Below, piece after piece: positions 25,858 through 33,874 of a DNA stretch of 43,428 nt (position 1 is the first letter of the stretch; every line of letters starts with the position of its first letter). Where the stretch lies: contig WGNN01000046.1 in assembly GCA_016124515.1 (NCBI GenBank), positions 1-43,428 on the forward strand, written 5' to 3'. This DNA comes from a bacterium (GTDB lineage Bacteria > Bacteroidota > Bacteroidia > CAILMK01 > JACPUW01). The position numbers and the translations under genes were made by a program. The notes under the pieces are model-generated. The model was not told where the DNA came from. It searched no databases and was given only the letters and a program-made list of their open reading frames with translations.

Positions 25858-26483
25858 TAAATAGCCTGCGAATAAGCTACATGCTGCACGGCTTCTTCGG
25901 GCGTGCGGCCCACTTCGGTATTCATTACCATGTGGCGGCCAAAGTAGTCAACCTTGTTTTTCTTCTTGTTTATTTTGTGAATAAACACGTTGTAGTATTC
26001 AATACCGCCGATAGTGCTTACTGACTCAACAATGGCCGGGAGCGAGGTAAAGTAATTTCTGAAGAGTTTCCTTTTCATGCCGAAAGAAACGAAGCACTTG
26101 TCGCCCACGGTTAACTCAACCGATACACGGCTTGAAGTTTTAATGGGTTTTACGTTTTGAACCTTCACCGGCTCGTCGTTCAAAATCTTGAGGTAGTTTT
26201 TGTTTGCTATGTAATCGGGCGCCACCTCCGATTGTTTCAAAGCCACTTTCTTAATTAGCCATTCGGGATACATTGAAACCGAATCGTCACCACTTTCCGC
26301 CTGAATTTTTTGGCGTTCCTTGTAAAAAAACTTTGAAACGGGAATCCATTGGCCGTTGTCGGAAACGCGGTATTCCAAGTCTTCGCGACCTAAAATCCTG
26401 TTTATAAGGTTCTTGCGAAACTCATAGTTTTCCGAAATATATTTTTCCAATTGATCGTTTAATCCATTAACGGAAAGAAGCAT
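25854..26483 (-). CDS. Protein of unknown function with VirE/primase-like N-terminal segment
   Basis: 209 residues, no signal peptide. Residues about 10-60 (LEKYISENYEFRKNLIN..., then LEYRVSDNGQWIPVSKFFY) resemble from memory the N-terminal segment of BT4734-like VirE/primase proteins found on Bacteroidota mobile elements, which read Y-L-x-x-x-Y-E-F-R-x-N-V-x-T-x-x-x-E-F-R. The helicase/primase part that should follow is absent. Instead a basic linker leads to a compact beta-looking domain (about 118-170) with VGDKCFVSFGMKRKLFRNYF and SVSTIGGIEYYNVFIHKI. It could be a domesticated fragment or a separate small family. The 3' end overlaps the WD40 gene by 4 nt. About 160 nt of A+T-rich DNA separates it from aspS upstream. 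Confidence 0.6.
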   Translation of the reverse strand: MLLSVNGLNDQLEKYISENYEFRKNLINRILGREDLEYRVSDNGQWIPVSKFFYKERQKIQAESGDDSVSMYPEWLIKKVALKQSEVAPDYIANKNYLKILNDEPVKVQNVKPIKTSSRVSVELTVGDKCFVSFGMKRKLFRNYFTSLPAIVESVSTIGGIEYYNVFIHKINKKKNKVDYFGRHMVMNTEVGRTPEEAVQHVAYSQAIY

Positions 26484-26642
26484 AGTAAGCTAATTAATGA
26501 TTGAAAAATGTTATTCTAAAATGATACCAAAAACAATATTCTACATTGATTTTTAACATTTTGACCATCTTGTTCCACAGGGATGTGAATAACCTGAAAT
26601 TTCAATCCAATTTTGGGAATCAAAATTCATTTTTGAGTTCCC

Positions 26643-28403
26643 CTAATTATCTTGAATAGACAATCCCAAATCGCGGAGCAAATTGGGCTCAACTATGGCC
26701 GGTGCATCGAGCATGGTATCGCGTCCGGCATTGTTTTTTGGAAAGGCAATCACATCTCTAATACTCTCAGTTCCAGCTAAAATAGCGCACAATCTATCAA
26801 AACCGAAAGCCAAACCTCCGTGGGGTGGCGCACCGTATTTGAGTGCTCCGAGCAAAAAGCCAAACTTGTGGTTGTACTCTTCTTCGTTCATACCTATCAG
26901 TTTAAAGATGCGCTGTTGAATTTCGTTGCTGTGGATTCTTATTGATCCACCGCCAACTTCCCATCCGTTGATAACCATATCATAAGCTCTTGAACGGGCG
27001 GTTCCTTTTTCCAATAAATGGAGGTCTTCCGGTTTTGGCGCGGTAAAAGGATGGTGCAGTGAATCGAACCGTTTTTCATCTTCGTTCCACTCTACCATTG
27101 GGAAATCTATGACCCAAAGTGGGGCATATACATCGCGCGGTCTCAGGTTGAGTTCCTTGCCCAATTTGAGCCTGAGCTCGCCAAGGGTCAGACGCACTTT
27201 GGCTGCATCGCCGGCAAGTATCAAAAGCAAATCGCCGGGTTTGGCGCCAAAAAGTTCTACCCAGGCCTGTCGTTGGGTTTCGTCAAAAAATTTGTCAACT
27301 GCCGATTTGGTACTTCCGTCTTCGTTTACGCGTAGCCAAACCAAACCGGTCATTCCAAATCGCGGCTCCTTCACATATTCGGTAAGCGCGTCAATTTGCT
27401 TGCGTGTGTAGCCACCTGCGCCTGTGGCATTTATTCCGGCTACCAAACCGGCTTCGGCTACCACTTTGTCAAAAGGCGGAAATCCACTGTTTTCCACCAT
27501 ATTATTCATTTCAACAATTTGCATATCAAAACGCAAATCGGGTCGGTCAGATCCGTATTTGCGCATGGCTTCTTCATAGGTTATTACCGGAAAATCGCCC
27601 AATGCAATTCCCTTTATTTCCTTGAACATGGTGCGCACCATTCCCGTAAAAATATCCATGATTTCCTGCTCGTCAACAAAAGACAATTCGCAGTCGATTT
27701 GCGTAAACTCCGGCTGACGGTCGGCGCGGAAATCCTCGTCTCTGAAACATTTTACAATTTGGAAATAGCGTTCAAAACCCGAAACCATAAGCAATTGCTT
27801 AAAGGTTTGCGGCGACTGTGGCAAGGCGTAGAACGAGCCTTGATGCAGGCGTGAAGGCACAATAAAATCGCGGGCACCTTCGGGTGTTGATTTTATAAGA
27901 AAAGGTGTTTCAATCTCGGTAAAACCTTGGTTGGAAAGGTATTGACGTGTAAGCTGCAACATGCGGTGGCGCAACAACAGGGCATCTTGCACGGGTTTGC
28001 GGCGCAGGTCCAAATAGCGGTATTGCATGCGCAACTCTTCGCCGCCATTGGTTTCGTTTTCAATGGTAAAGGGGGGCGTTTCTGAAGTATTGAGTACTTC
28101 AATGGCGCTCAATTTCACTTCCACATCGCCGGTAGGCAACTTGTCGTTTTTTGATTCGCGCTCAACCACAAGCCCTTCTACACGCAACACATACTCGCGG
28201 CCAAGGCTTCGGGCGGTTTCTATTAGGTCGGTTGCAGAGCTTCCTTCTTCGAGCATGAGTTGTGTTTCGCCAAATTTATCGCGAAGCATGATCCATATAA
28301 AGTGACCTTTGTCGCGGACGCGTTGAATCCATCCACTTAATATTACTTTTTGCCCTACCTGAGCCAGTCTGAGTTCGCCGCAATTATGCGTTCTGAATTG
28401 CAT
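26643..28403 (-). CDS. aspS: Aspartyl-tRNA synthetase
   Basis: Class II synthetase charging tRNA-Asp, 586 residues from the ATG at 28403. An in-frame ATG at 28430 exists, but it overlaps the -7 box at 28428-28435 and would add nine residues before the conserved start FRTHNCGELR. Domains: OB-fold anticodon-binding (about 1-105, VILSGWIQRVRDKG), catalytic core with motif 2 FRDEDFRADRQPEFTQID, the bacterial GAD-type insertion (about 290-400) and motif 3 GLAFGFDRLCAILAG near the C-terminus. QSPQTFKQLLM is typical of bacterial AspRS. It appears complete and monocistronic. Whether it also charges tRNA-Asn cannot be told by eye. Confidence 0.97.
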   Translation of the reverse strand: MQFRTHNCGELRLAQVGQKVILSGWIQRVRDKGHFIWIMLRDKFGETQLMLEEGSSATDLIETARSLGREYVLRVEGLVVERESKNDKLPTGDVEVKLSAIEVLNTSETPPFTIENETNGGEELRMQYRYLDLRRKPVQDALLLRHRMLQLTRQYLSNQGFTEIETPFLIKSTPEGARDFIVPSRLHQGSFYALPQSPQTFKQLLMVSGFERYFQIVKCFRDEDFRADRQPEFTQIDCELSFVDEQEIMDIFTGMVRTMFKEIKGIALGDFPVITYEEAMRKYGSDRPDLRFDMQIVEMNNMVENSGFPPFDKVVAEAGLVAGINATGAGGYTRKQIDALTEYVKEPRFGMTGLVWLRVNEDGSTKSAVDKFFDETQRQAWVELFGAKPGDLLLILAGDAAKVRLTLGELRLKLGKELNLRPRDVYAPLWVIDFPMVEWNEDEKRFDSLHHPFTAPKPEDLHLLEKGTARSRAYDMVINGWEVGGGSIRIHSNEIQQRIFKLIGMNEEEYNHKFGFLLGALKYGAPPHGGLAFGFDRLCAILAGTESIRDVIAFPKNNAGRDTMLDAPAIVEPNLLRDLGLSIQDN

Positions 28404-28427
28404 AGTTTTACTATTGAAAAATGGCGG

Positions 28428-28435
28428 CAAAGGTA
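28428..28435 (-). promoter_or_regulatory. Putative -7 element (TACCTTTG) of aspS
   Basis: Exact TAnnTTTG match on the minus strand, 24 nt before the aspS ATG at 28403. It decides between two in-frame ATGs, because the upstream one (28430) would lie within the promoter itself. Confidence 0.58.
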
Positions 28436-28470
28436 TTGGCTCAAACCCTTATCTCATTGAAATGGCCCAA

Positions 28471-29001
28471 TCAATCAATCGAATTTTTGTATTGCCTTTT
28501 AATTTTCTCTACCACTTTTTGGAAGGCCACAGAATTCTTTTGCACCTCATTTTCGAGCAGTGGCATCAATTCGCCGAATAGTTCAGGGTACTGTTGTGCA
28601 ATGGCGGCAGCTATCCTTGCGGCATGCACTTTGGCAGCCACATCGTGTTCACTTTCAATTATTTCAAGCGCGTGCACATACAGTTCGTCATAGCGCTCCT
28701 CGGGCAGGCAGGTTTCGGCCAAAATTTTCCCCAGAATTCTCATTACGCTTGAGTCTTGCACTACCAAGTATTTATCGGCAATGGGCAGCGCAAATTGTTG
28801 GTGCAACTGTGGTGAGGGAATAATAATATTTTCGAGCAGCCAAGCCAAACGCAAATCGCGCTTTTTGTTGCCATTGATGGCTTGAATTAATTCATGAATT
28901 TGTTGGTGACCGCTTAGAACAACCTCACGCGCCAGCGCGGTAATTTCAAGTTTTGAAACAGGCTTTTGCAGCCGCTCGTAAATGAGGTTCAAACCGGGCA
29001 C
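28471..29001 (-). CDS. Alpha-helical (HEAT-like) protein of unknown function
   Basis: 176 residues, soluble, no signal peptide, predicted all-helical with a repeat rhythm of paired helices (for example LRLAWLLENIIIPSPQLHQQF, MRILGKILAETCLPEERYDEL, AKVHAARIAAAIAQQYPELF). This is the look of HEAT/ARM repeats, i.e. a protein-binding scaffold. The start is GTG at 29001, overlapping the phoH stop by one base (TAGTG), so it is translationally coupled to the PIN-PhoH ATPase. This linkage suggests a shared RNA-related or regulatory task, but no function is known to me. No ATG alternative near the N-terminus would keep the conserved-looking start. Confidence 0.75.
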   Translation of the reverse strand: MPGLNLIYERLQKPVSKLEITALAREVVLSGHQQIHELIQAINGNKKRDLRLAWLLENIIIPSPQLHQQFALPIADKYLVVQDSSVMRILGKILAETCLPEERYDELYVHALEIIESEHDVAAKVHAARIAAAIAQQYPELFGELMPLLENEVQKNSVAFQKVVEKIKRQYKNSID

Positions 29002-30338
29002 TAAAGCAAGTCGTTGGCCAGGTTGGCAAGTTCAGACCGTTCGCCTTTTTCAAGTGTAATGTGCGCATACAAGTCGTGCTGACCAATTTTGTCGATCATA
29101 TACGACAAGCCATTGCTTTGTGCATCGAGATAGGGCGTGTCTATTTGCCTTATATCGCCGGTAAAAATGATTTTGGTGTTTTCTCCGGCTCGTGTTATTA
29201 TAGTTTTTATTTCGTGTGGTGTAAGGTTTTGCGCTTCGTCAACAATAAAAATAATGTTTGACAAACTACGACCGCGGATATAGGCAAGTGGTTGTATAAG
29301 AATTTTTTCTGACTCTACCATTTGCGAAATTTTTTGATAACGAGAGTCCGCTTCGCTGAATTGCCCCTGGATAAACTTGAGGTTGTCCCAAAGGGGTTCC
29401 ATGTATGGATTCAGTTTTGACTTGATATCGCCGGGCAGGTAACCAATGTCTTTGTTGGAGAGCGGCACTATGGGGCGGGCAATAAAAATCTGTCTGAAAT
29501 CGCTTTTTTGCTCAATGGCACCGGCAAGTGCGAGCAGGGTTTTGCCTGTACCGGCCACGCCTTGAAGGCTTACCAGCTTTACCGCCGGATTCATGATGGC
29601 ATGCAGGGCAAATACTTGTTCGGCATTGCGGGGTTGAATGCCGTAAGCGGTGGTTTTTTCTATGCGTTCAATAGCATTGGTGGCGGGGTTAAAAAATCCC
29701 ATGGCCGATTTGCGCCCGTTTCTAAGCACAAAATAGCTGTTTTTGCGCGGCTTTTTGATTTTTGCTTCGGTGGGCGAAATGGCACCTTCTTCATAAAATT
29801 TATTGATGACTTCCTCAGAAATACCTTCTTTCAGAATCCAACCTTTGTTCAGTGTGTCAATGCTGCTTACCTTGTCCGATGTAAAATCTTCGGCGGTGAG
29901 CCCGAGCGCCTTTGCCTTGAGCCGCAAGTTGATGTCTTTGGTAATAAATACAACCGGTCGCTCAGGAAAACGCTTTTTTATAGTGAGCGCGGCATTGAGT
30001 ATTTGGTGGTCGCTCTTGTATTCGCCAAACACCAGATTCACATCGCTTTGGGCTTCATTTTCGTTCATTACCACGGTAAAAGAGCCCTTGGTTTTGCCGC
30101 GAAGGGGTATCCATTGTTGCAGGGTAAACTCGCCCGCCAACTCATCAATCAACCTGATAAACTGCCGCGCATTGAAGTTGATGACATCGTTGCCTTTTTT
30201 GAAATTATCTATCTCTTCGAGCACCGTAATGGGAATGGCAATATCGTGCTCCTGAAAACTTAAAATGGCATTGGAATCGTGGAGGATAACGGAAGTATCA
30301 AGAACAAAAATTTTGGTGACTTTCTTTTTTGCAGGCAT
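29001..30338 (-). CDS. PIN-PhoH fusion ATPase/ribonuclease (PhoH2-like)
   Basis: Two-domain cytoplasmic protein, 445 residues from the ATG at 30338 (a TTG at 30353 would add five). The N-terminal PIN nuclease domain (about 1-150) shows KIFVLDTSVILHD with its first metal-binding Asp, an EEIDNFK segment and the later acid ITKDINLRLKA. The C-terminal PhoH ATPase (about 235-445) has Walker A LQGVAGTGKTLLALAG and Walker B IIFIVDEAQNLTPHEIKTI, then TGDIRQID. Proteins of this architecture have been described as sequence-specific RNA-unwinding ribonucleases (family knowledge). No small antitoxin-like gene precedes it. It is co-expressed with the HEAT-like gene through a one-base overlap. No exact -7 box was found upstream. 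Confidence 0.92.
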   Translation of the reverse strand: MPAKKKVTKIFVLDTSVILHDSNAILSFQEHDIAIPITVLEEIDNFKKGNDVINFNARQFIRLIDELAGEFTLQQWIPLRGKTKGSFTVVMNENEAQSDVNLVFGEYKSDHQILNAALTIKKRFPERPVVFITKDINLRLKAKALGLTAEDFTSDKVSSIDTLNKGWILKEGISEEVINKFYEEGAISPTEAKIKKPRKNSYFVLRNGRKSAMGFFNPATNAIERIEKTTAYGIQPRNAEQVFALHAIMNPAVKLVSLQGVAGTGKTLLALAGAIEQKSDFRQIFIARPIVPLSNKDIGYLPGDIKSKLNPYMEPLWDNLKFIQGQFSEADSRYQKISQMVESEKILIQPLAYIRGRSLSNIIFIVDEAQNLTPHEIKTIITRAGENTKIIFTGDIRQIDTPYLDAQSNGLSYMIDKIGQHDLYAHITLEKGERSELANLANDLL

Positions 30339-30534
30339 ATACTTTAGCTTCAATGGGGTTTGATAATAATACCTTAATATATTGTGTAAAATGTAGTGAA
30401 AAGGCAGGGCCGCAGTTTGGCTATTTGTCGCTAAAATGTCAACAACTGCTTGTTTCGCTTGTAATTCAACATTTTAAGCAACTGATAAATTGTGACTTAC
30501 TGAAAACAGATTTTTTGCTGCAAGGCCCGTAAAC

Positions 30535-30572
30535 AAAAAAGTCTCCGCCGCGGCAGAGACTTTTTTGTTTTT
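30535..30572. terminator. Intrinsic terminator, usable on both strands
   Basis: A hairpin GTCTCCGCCGCGGCAGAGAC (30541-30560), with one internal mismatch, is flanked by six A on the left and six T on the right. On the minus strand it ends the TPR-ComA-PPIase operon, whose last stop is at 30587. Confidence 0.85.
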
Positions 30573-30586
30573 TATTTGATTATAAA

Positions 30587-31633
30587 TTACTTTATATCAA
30601 GTAGTTCTACATCAAAAATAAGGGTTGAACGCGCTGGCATCTGCCCCTGAAACTGTGCACGTTCGCCGTAGCCGTGCCAGTAAGGAATAACAAAAGTAGC
30701 CTTGGCTCCTTTGTGCAGTTGGGCAAAGCCAAGGTGCCAACCTTCTATTACACTTCCGGTTTCAAGTTCAAAGCTGTATTCGCCTTTGTCAAAAGTTCTT
30801 CCGTCGTCAAATTTTCCGTGGTATTTGGCGGTTACGGTTTGGCCTTTTTTAGGCAGCGGACCGTTGCCTTGCTCTCTGATGATTACATACATGTTCTCAC
30901 CCACTTCTTTTATTTCGTCGCCGTTGGCCATTTTTTCAGCCAGGCTTTTCACGTACGTTCTGTAGCGCTCTTTGTTGGCTTCCTTGGCATTGGCTTTCAA
31001 AGCTTCAAAAGTTTCGTCGTTGGCTACAAAGTCTTTGGCTTCTTTGCCTTCGCGTATAATGAGCACGTGTTTGATGGTATCGCCTTGTTTGATGGCATTT
31101 ACCACATCAATACCTTCTACCACATGGCCAAAAATGGTATGTGCACCATTGAGCCACGGAGTAGCATTGTGGGTGATAAAAAACTGGCTGCCATTGGTGT
31201 GCGGACCCGAGTTGGCCATTGACAAAATACCAGAAGTATCGTGCACCAAATCGCCGGGAAGAATCTCGTCGGCAAATTTGTAGCCCGGTCCGCCGGCACC
31301 CGAACCGGTTGGGTCGCCACCCTGAATCATGAAATTGTTGATGACCCTGTGGAACACCAAACCATCGTAGAAGGGTTCGCCGGGTTGTTTAAAAGTATTG
31401 CTTATGGTTCCTTCGGCAAGGCCTACAAAGTTGGTTACCGTAAGGGGTGTTTTATTCATTTCCAGTTTGGCCAGGATATTCCCTTTGCTGGTTTGAATTT
31501 CTGCGTAAAGTCCGTCTTCTTTCACTTTGAATGTTGGTTTTATTTCGTTTTTACTTTTTTTACATTGGGTTGCCGTACTCAGCAGCAATACCGCCATTAG
31601 CAATATTGCAGGGGCTTTCTTAATCAGTTTCAT
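30587..31633 (-). CDS. Cyclophilin-FKBP fusion peptidyl-prolyl isomerase lipoprotein
   Basis: 348-residue envelope protein-folding enzyme that carries two unrelated PPIase domains. The lipoprotein signal ends in STATQC (Cys24), so it is anchored to a membrane and probably faces the periplasm. The cyclophilin domain (about 42-195) has [35 protein letters not shown] and [13 protein letters not shown] helical linker (about 200-245) leads to the FKBP domain (about 250-348) with [30 protein letters not shown] and [13 protein letters not shown]. Such dual immunophilins are known in a few bacteria and protists. It is the last gene of an operon, 17 nt after the ComA homologue, and is followed by the terminator at 30535. 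Confidence 0.93.
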   Translation of the reverse strand: MKLIKKAPAILLMAVLLLSTATQCKKSKNEIKPTFKVKEDGLYAEIQTSKGNILAKLEMNKTPLTVTNFVGLAEGTISNTFKQPGEPFYDGLVFHRVINNFMIQGGDPTGSGAGGPGYKFADEILPGDLVHDTSGILSMANSGPHTNGSQFFITHNATPWLNGAHTIFGHVVEGIDVVNAIKQGDTIKHVLIIREGKEAKDFVANDETFEALKANAKEANKERYRTYVKSLAEKMANGDEIKEVGENMYVIIREQGNGPLPKKGQTVTAKYHGKFDDGRTFDKGEYSFELETGSVIEGWHLGFAQLHKGAKATFVIPYWHGYGERAQFQGQMPARSTLIFDVELLDIK

Positions 31634-31650
31634 GCAGTTTTTGTTGTTTA

Positions 31651-32409
31651 TTATCCCAAAAATTGGTTAAAGGTGTCTCCGCGCAAGCCCAGTCGAAGGG
31701 TTTCGAGTGGTATTACTTCTTCGGGGGCAATATTGCCCAGGTTTACGTTGGTGCCCAGTAGTTTGATAAACCACACTTGTTGGCCTTTTTGCGGTGCTTC
31801 CCAAATGATGCTTTCGGCGGGAATTTCGGTTAGAATTTCGTCAATAAGACCGCTGCGTATTTCGCCGGTTCCTCTAAAAATGCCTACGGTTCCACTTTCG
31901 CGTGCTTCGGCTATTACCTTCCAACTGCCGGCTTCAAACTCGGCTTTCATCAGTTTTATCCATTTGTAGGGCGGTATTATCACGTTGGCGTCTTTTGACC
32001 CTACTTCAGACAACACGGTGTAGTTTTTGGCCAATTGCGCTATGTAGTTGCACTTTTCATCGTGTGGCATGTCCATCGATCCGTCCGATACTTCTACATA
32101 CTCCAAGCCGTATTGATCAAGCACGCGCATGTAGTCTTCAAACTGCCCCCTGATGGTAAAAACTTCAAAGAGGGTTCCACCGAAATAGGTTTTTATACCG
32201 GCTTGTTTGTACAGGTTTATTTTGTCTTGCAAACCGGGCGAAACCACCGAGCTTCCAAATCCAAGCTTTACCAGGTCAACCAAGTCGCCGTTCATGCTCA
32301 GGAAATCTTCTACCTGCCTTAAGCTCAAGCCTTTGTCCATAACCATGGTAAGGCCTTCTTCACGAGGTTTTGAGCTCCTCGCGGGCACATTTTTTAAATT
32401 AAAATTCAT
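31651..32409 (-). CDS. Phosphosulfolactate synthase (ComA) family protein
   Basis: 252-residue TIM-barrel protein of the ComA family. The archaeal enzyme adds sulfite to phosphoenolpyruvate to give (2R)-phosphosulfolactate, the first step of coenzyme M synthesis. Family segments seen are [46 protein letters not shown] and [11 protein letters not shown]-like [20 protein letters not shown], with [19 protein letters not shown] near the C-terminus. Full coenzyme M synthesis is not expected here, so the product might serve sulfonate or sulfonolipid metabolism, or the protein may act like the plant homologue Hsa32 in heat tolerance. It lies between a TPR gene (6-nt gap) and a chaperone-type PPIase gene (17-nt gap). 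Confidence 0.88.
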   Translation of the reverse strand: MNFNLKNVPARSSKPREEGLTMVMDKGLSLRQVEDFLSMNGDLVDLVKLGFGSSVVSPGLQDKINLYKQAGIKTYFGGTLFEVFTIRGQFEDYMRVLDQYGLEYVEVSDGSMDMPHDEKCNYIAQLAKNYTVLSEVGSKDANVIIPPYKWIKLMKAEFEAGSWKVIAEARESGTVGIFRGTGEIRSGLIDEILTEIPAESIIWEAPQKGQQVWFIKLLGTNVNLGNIAPEEVIPLETLRLGLRGDTFNQFLG

Positions 32410-32415
32410 ATTGAT

Positions 32416-33813
32416 TTATTTTAGATTGAATACCTCTTGCACCAGGAAATGCGATACAAGGTGGGGAAACAATTCGTAAAAAGTAACAAAACAATGTTCG
32501 TCTTGATCCATAGCCTCGGCCAGGTGAAATAGCGCTTCGGGTTGCAAGCCCATCTCCAGTTCTATGCCACCAAGGGTCAGCAGCAGATCCACATCTTCGG
32601 GCAAAAACTCCAGTGCGCCTTCAAGCAGGCCGCGGGCTTCTTCGTTTTTGCCACAATCCGACAGGAAAAGCGCAAAACTTTTCAAATACTCTTCGTTGAG
32701 TCCGTCTATATCCAGCGCTCTATCGTAGGCCTCGTAAGCCTCGTTGGTCATGTCAAGTTCATAATAACTTTCGGCTATTGAAAACCAAAAAGTAGGATCG
32801 TCTTTATCCAACTCAATGGCTTTTCTGAAATAGTCCAAGGCCGATCGGTGTTTATCTTCGGCTTGGTAAGTGGTGCCCATTCCGTGCCATGCATCAGAAA
32901 AGTTGGAGTCAACTTTCAGCGCTTTTTTGTAGTACTCGCGCGCCTTGCGAAAGTTGTCCATGCCTTTGTAGCAATTGGCAATGTAGCAGAGGGCAAAAAT
33001 GTCGTCATTACTTATTTCAAGTATCCTTCTGAAACATTCAATGGCTTTGTCAAACGACTCTTGTATGTAGTAAATATTGCCCATGTTGAGGTGGGCGGGG
33101 ATGTATTTTTCGTTTATAATGGCTGCGTAGTCAAACGCATTGAGTGCTTCGGTGTAGTCTTCGTTTTTAAAATTGATGCTGCCCAGGCAATACCAAGCCA
33201 TAAAAGAATACGGATTGTCGTCAATAAACTTTTTTACAAAGTCTTTGATGTGGGTGGTATCGGGCACAAAGTCGCAACAAAAAGCCAGCTCGCTGAGTGC
33301 CTGCACATTTTGGTTGTTGTACTCAATGGCTTTTTTCAGCACATCCACGGCGTGGCGGTATTTGTCCCAGTTTTCGTAGCAATAGGCCATGTAGAGGTAA
33401 ATCTCGTCTTTTTCGCCATCGAAGGTGAGCGCTTTTTCGTACTGCTCAATGGCCAACTCATACTGCCCCATTTCGTCATAGGCATTGCCCAAAATCACAA
33501 ATACTTCGGGATTGTAGGGTTCCAGCAGGCGGATTTTATCGGCAAGTTCAAGCGCCTCTTCCAACTCGTTGTCATATATCTTAATGTGTGCTTTGTGCAA
33601 CAACAAACCGGTAGAAAAGGGATACTGCTCCAGCGCAAACTCAAGTACTTCGCTTGCCTGAACTATTTGATCGTTTTGCAGATAAAACTCTATGATCTGC
33701 TCGTATTGGTCACTGTCAAAAAATGGGGTTGAACTTTCAGAAATGAGTTTCTCGTACAATACAACCAGTTCTTTTCTTTCATCTCCTGACGGCTCATCAT
33801 ATCCATCGTACAT
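32416..33813 (-). CDS. Tetratricopeptide-repeat protein
   Basis: 465 residues, soluble, no signal peptide, made almost entirely of about twelve TPR units (for example YNPEVFVILGNAYDEMGQYE, KYIPAHLNMGNIYYIQESFD and NFSDAWHGMGTTYQAEDKHR), a scaffold for protein contacts. The chosen ATG at 33813 gives a start MYDGYDEPSGDE; a TTG at 33822 would overlap the -7 box. That box ends only 6 nt before the ATG, so the message may be leaderless. It heads an operon with the ComA homologue and the cyclophilin-FKBP lipoprotein. Such large TPR proteins are common in this phylum, and this one gives no further clue to its partners. Confidence 0.9.
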   Translation of the reverse strand: MYDGYDEPSGDERKELVVLYEKLISESSTPFFDSDQYEQIIEFYLQNDQIVQASEVLEFALEQYPFSTGLLLHKAHIKIYDNELEEALELADKIRLLEPYNPEVFVILGNAYDEMGQYELAIEQYEKALTFDGEKDEIYLYMAYCYENWDKYRHAVDVLKKAIEYNNQNVQALSELAFCCDFVPDTTHIKDFVKKFIDDNPYSFMAWYCLGSINFKNEDYTEALNAFDYAAIINEKYIPAHLNMGNIYYIQESFDKAIECFRRILEISNDDIFALCYIANCYKGMDNFRKAREYYKKALKVDSNFSDAWHGMGTTYQAEDKHRSALDYFRKAIELDKDDPTFWFSIAESYYELDMTNEAYEAYDRALDIDGLNEEYLKSFALFLSDCGKNEEARGLLEGALEFLPEDVDLLLTLGGIELEMGLQPEALFHLAEAMDQDEHCFVTFYELFPHLVSHFLVQEVFNLK

Positions 33814-33819
33814 AGGCGG

Positions 33820-33827
33820 CAAATGTA
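33820..33827 (-). promoter_or_regulatory. Putative -7 element (TACATTTG) of the TPR-ComA-PPIase operon
   Basis: Exact TAnnTTTG on the minus strand, ending 6 nt before the ATG at 33813. The predicted start site lies at or within a few nt of the start codon. The opposing box for the peptidase gene is 13 nt away. Confidence 0.6.
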
Positions 33828-33840
33828 GTCGTTTTTACAA

Positions 33841-33848
33841 TATTTTTG
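33841..33848 (+). promoter_or_regulatory. Putative -7 element (TATTTTTG) of the M1 peptidase gene
   Basis: Exact TAnnTTTG on the plus strand, 26 nt before the ATG at 33875. It supports that ATG over in-frame codons further upstream, which lie inside the TPR gene on the other strand. Confidence 0.58.
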
Positions 33849-33874
33849 TCGTTTCTACTTCCAGCAAAAGCTAT

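Noticed and set aside
26584-26592. TGTGAATAA, a match to a single DnaA box (TTATTCACA on the other strand), close to the primase-like gene
   Set aside because: One isolated 9-mer; no cluster of boxes, no adjacent dnaA, and no A+T-rich unwinding array. It cannot support an origin.
26609-26627. Inverted repeat AATTTTG/CAAAATT after aspS
   Set aside because: Seven A/T-rich pairs with a 5-nt loop and no following T-run on the minus strand; too weak to call a terminator.
29508-30263. Plus-strand frame of 251 codons opposite the PIN-PhoH gene
   Set aside because: Antisense to intact PIN and Walker motifs and shows no recognisable domain.
32848-33732. Long plus-strand frame (294 codons) opposite the TPR gene
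   Set aside because: It is antisense to a protein with clear TPR repeats and its translation is hydrophobic low-complexity without family features; a shadow of codon bias.
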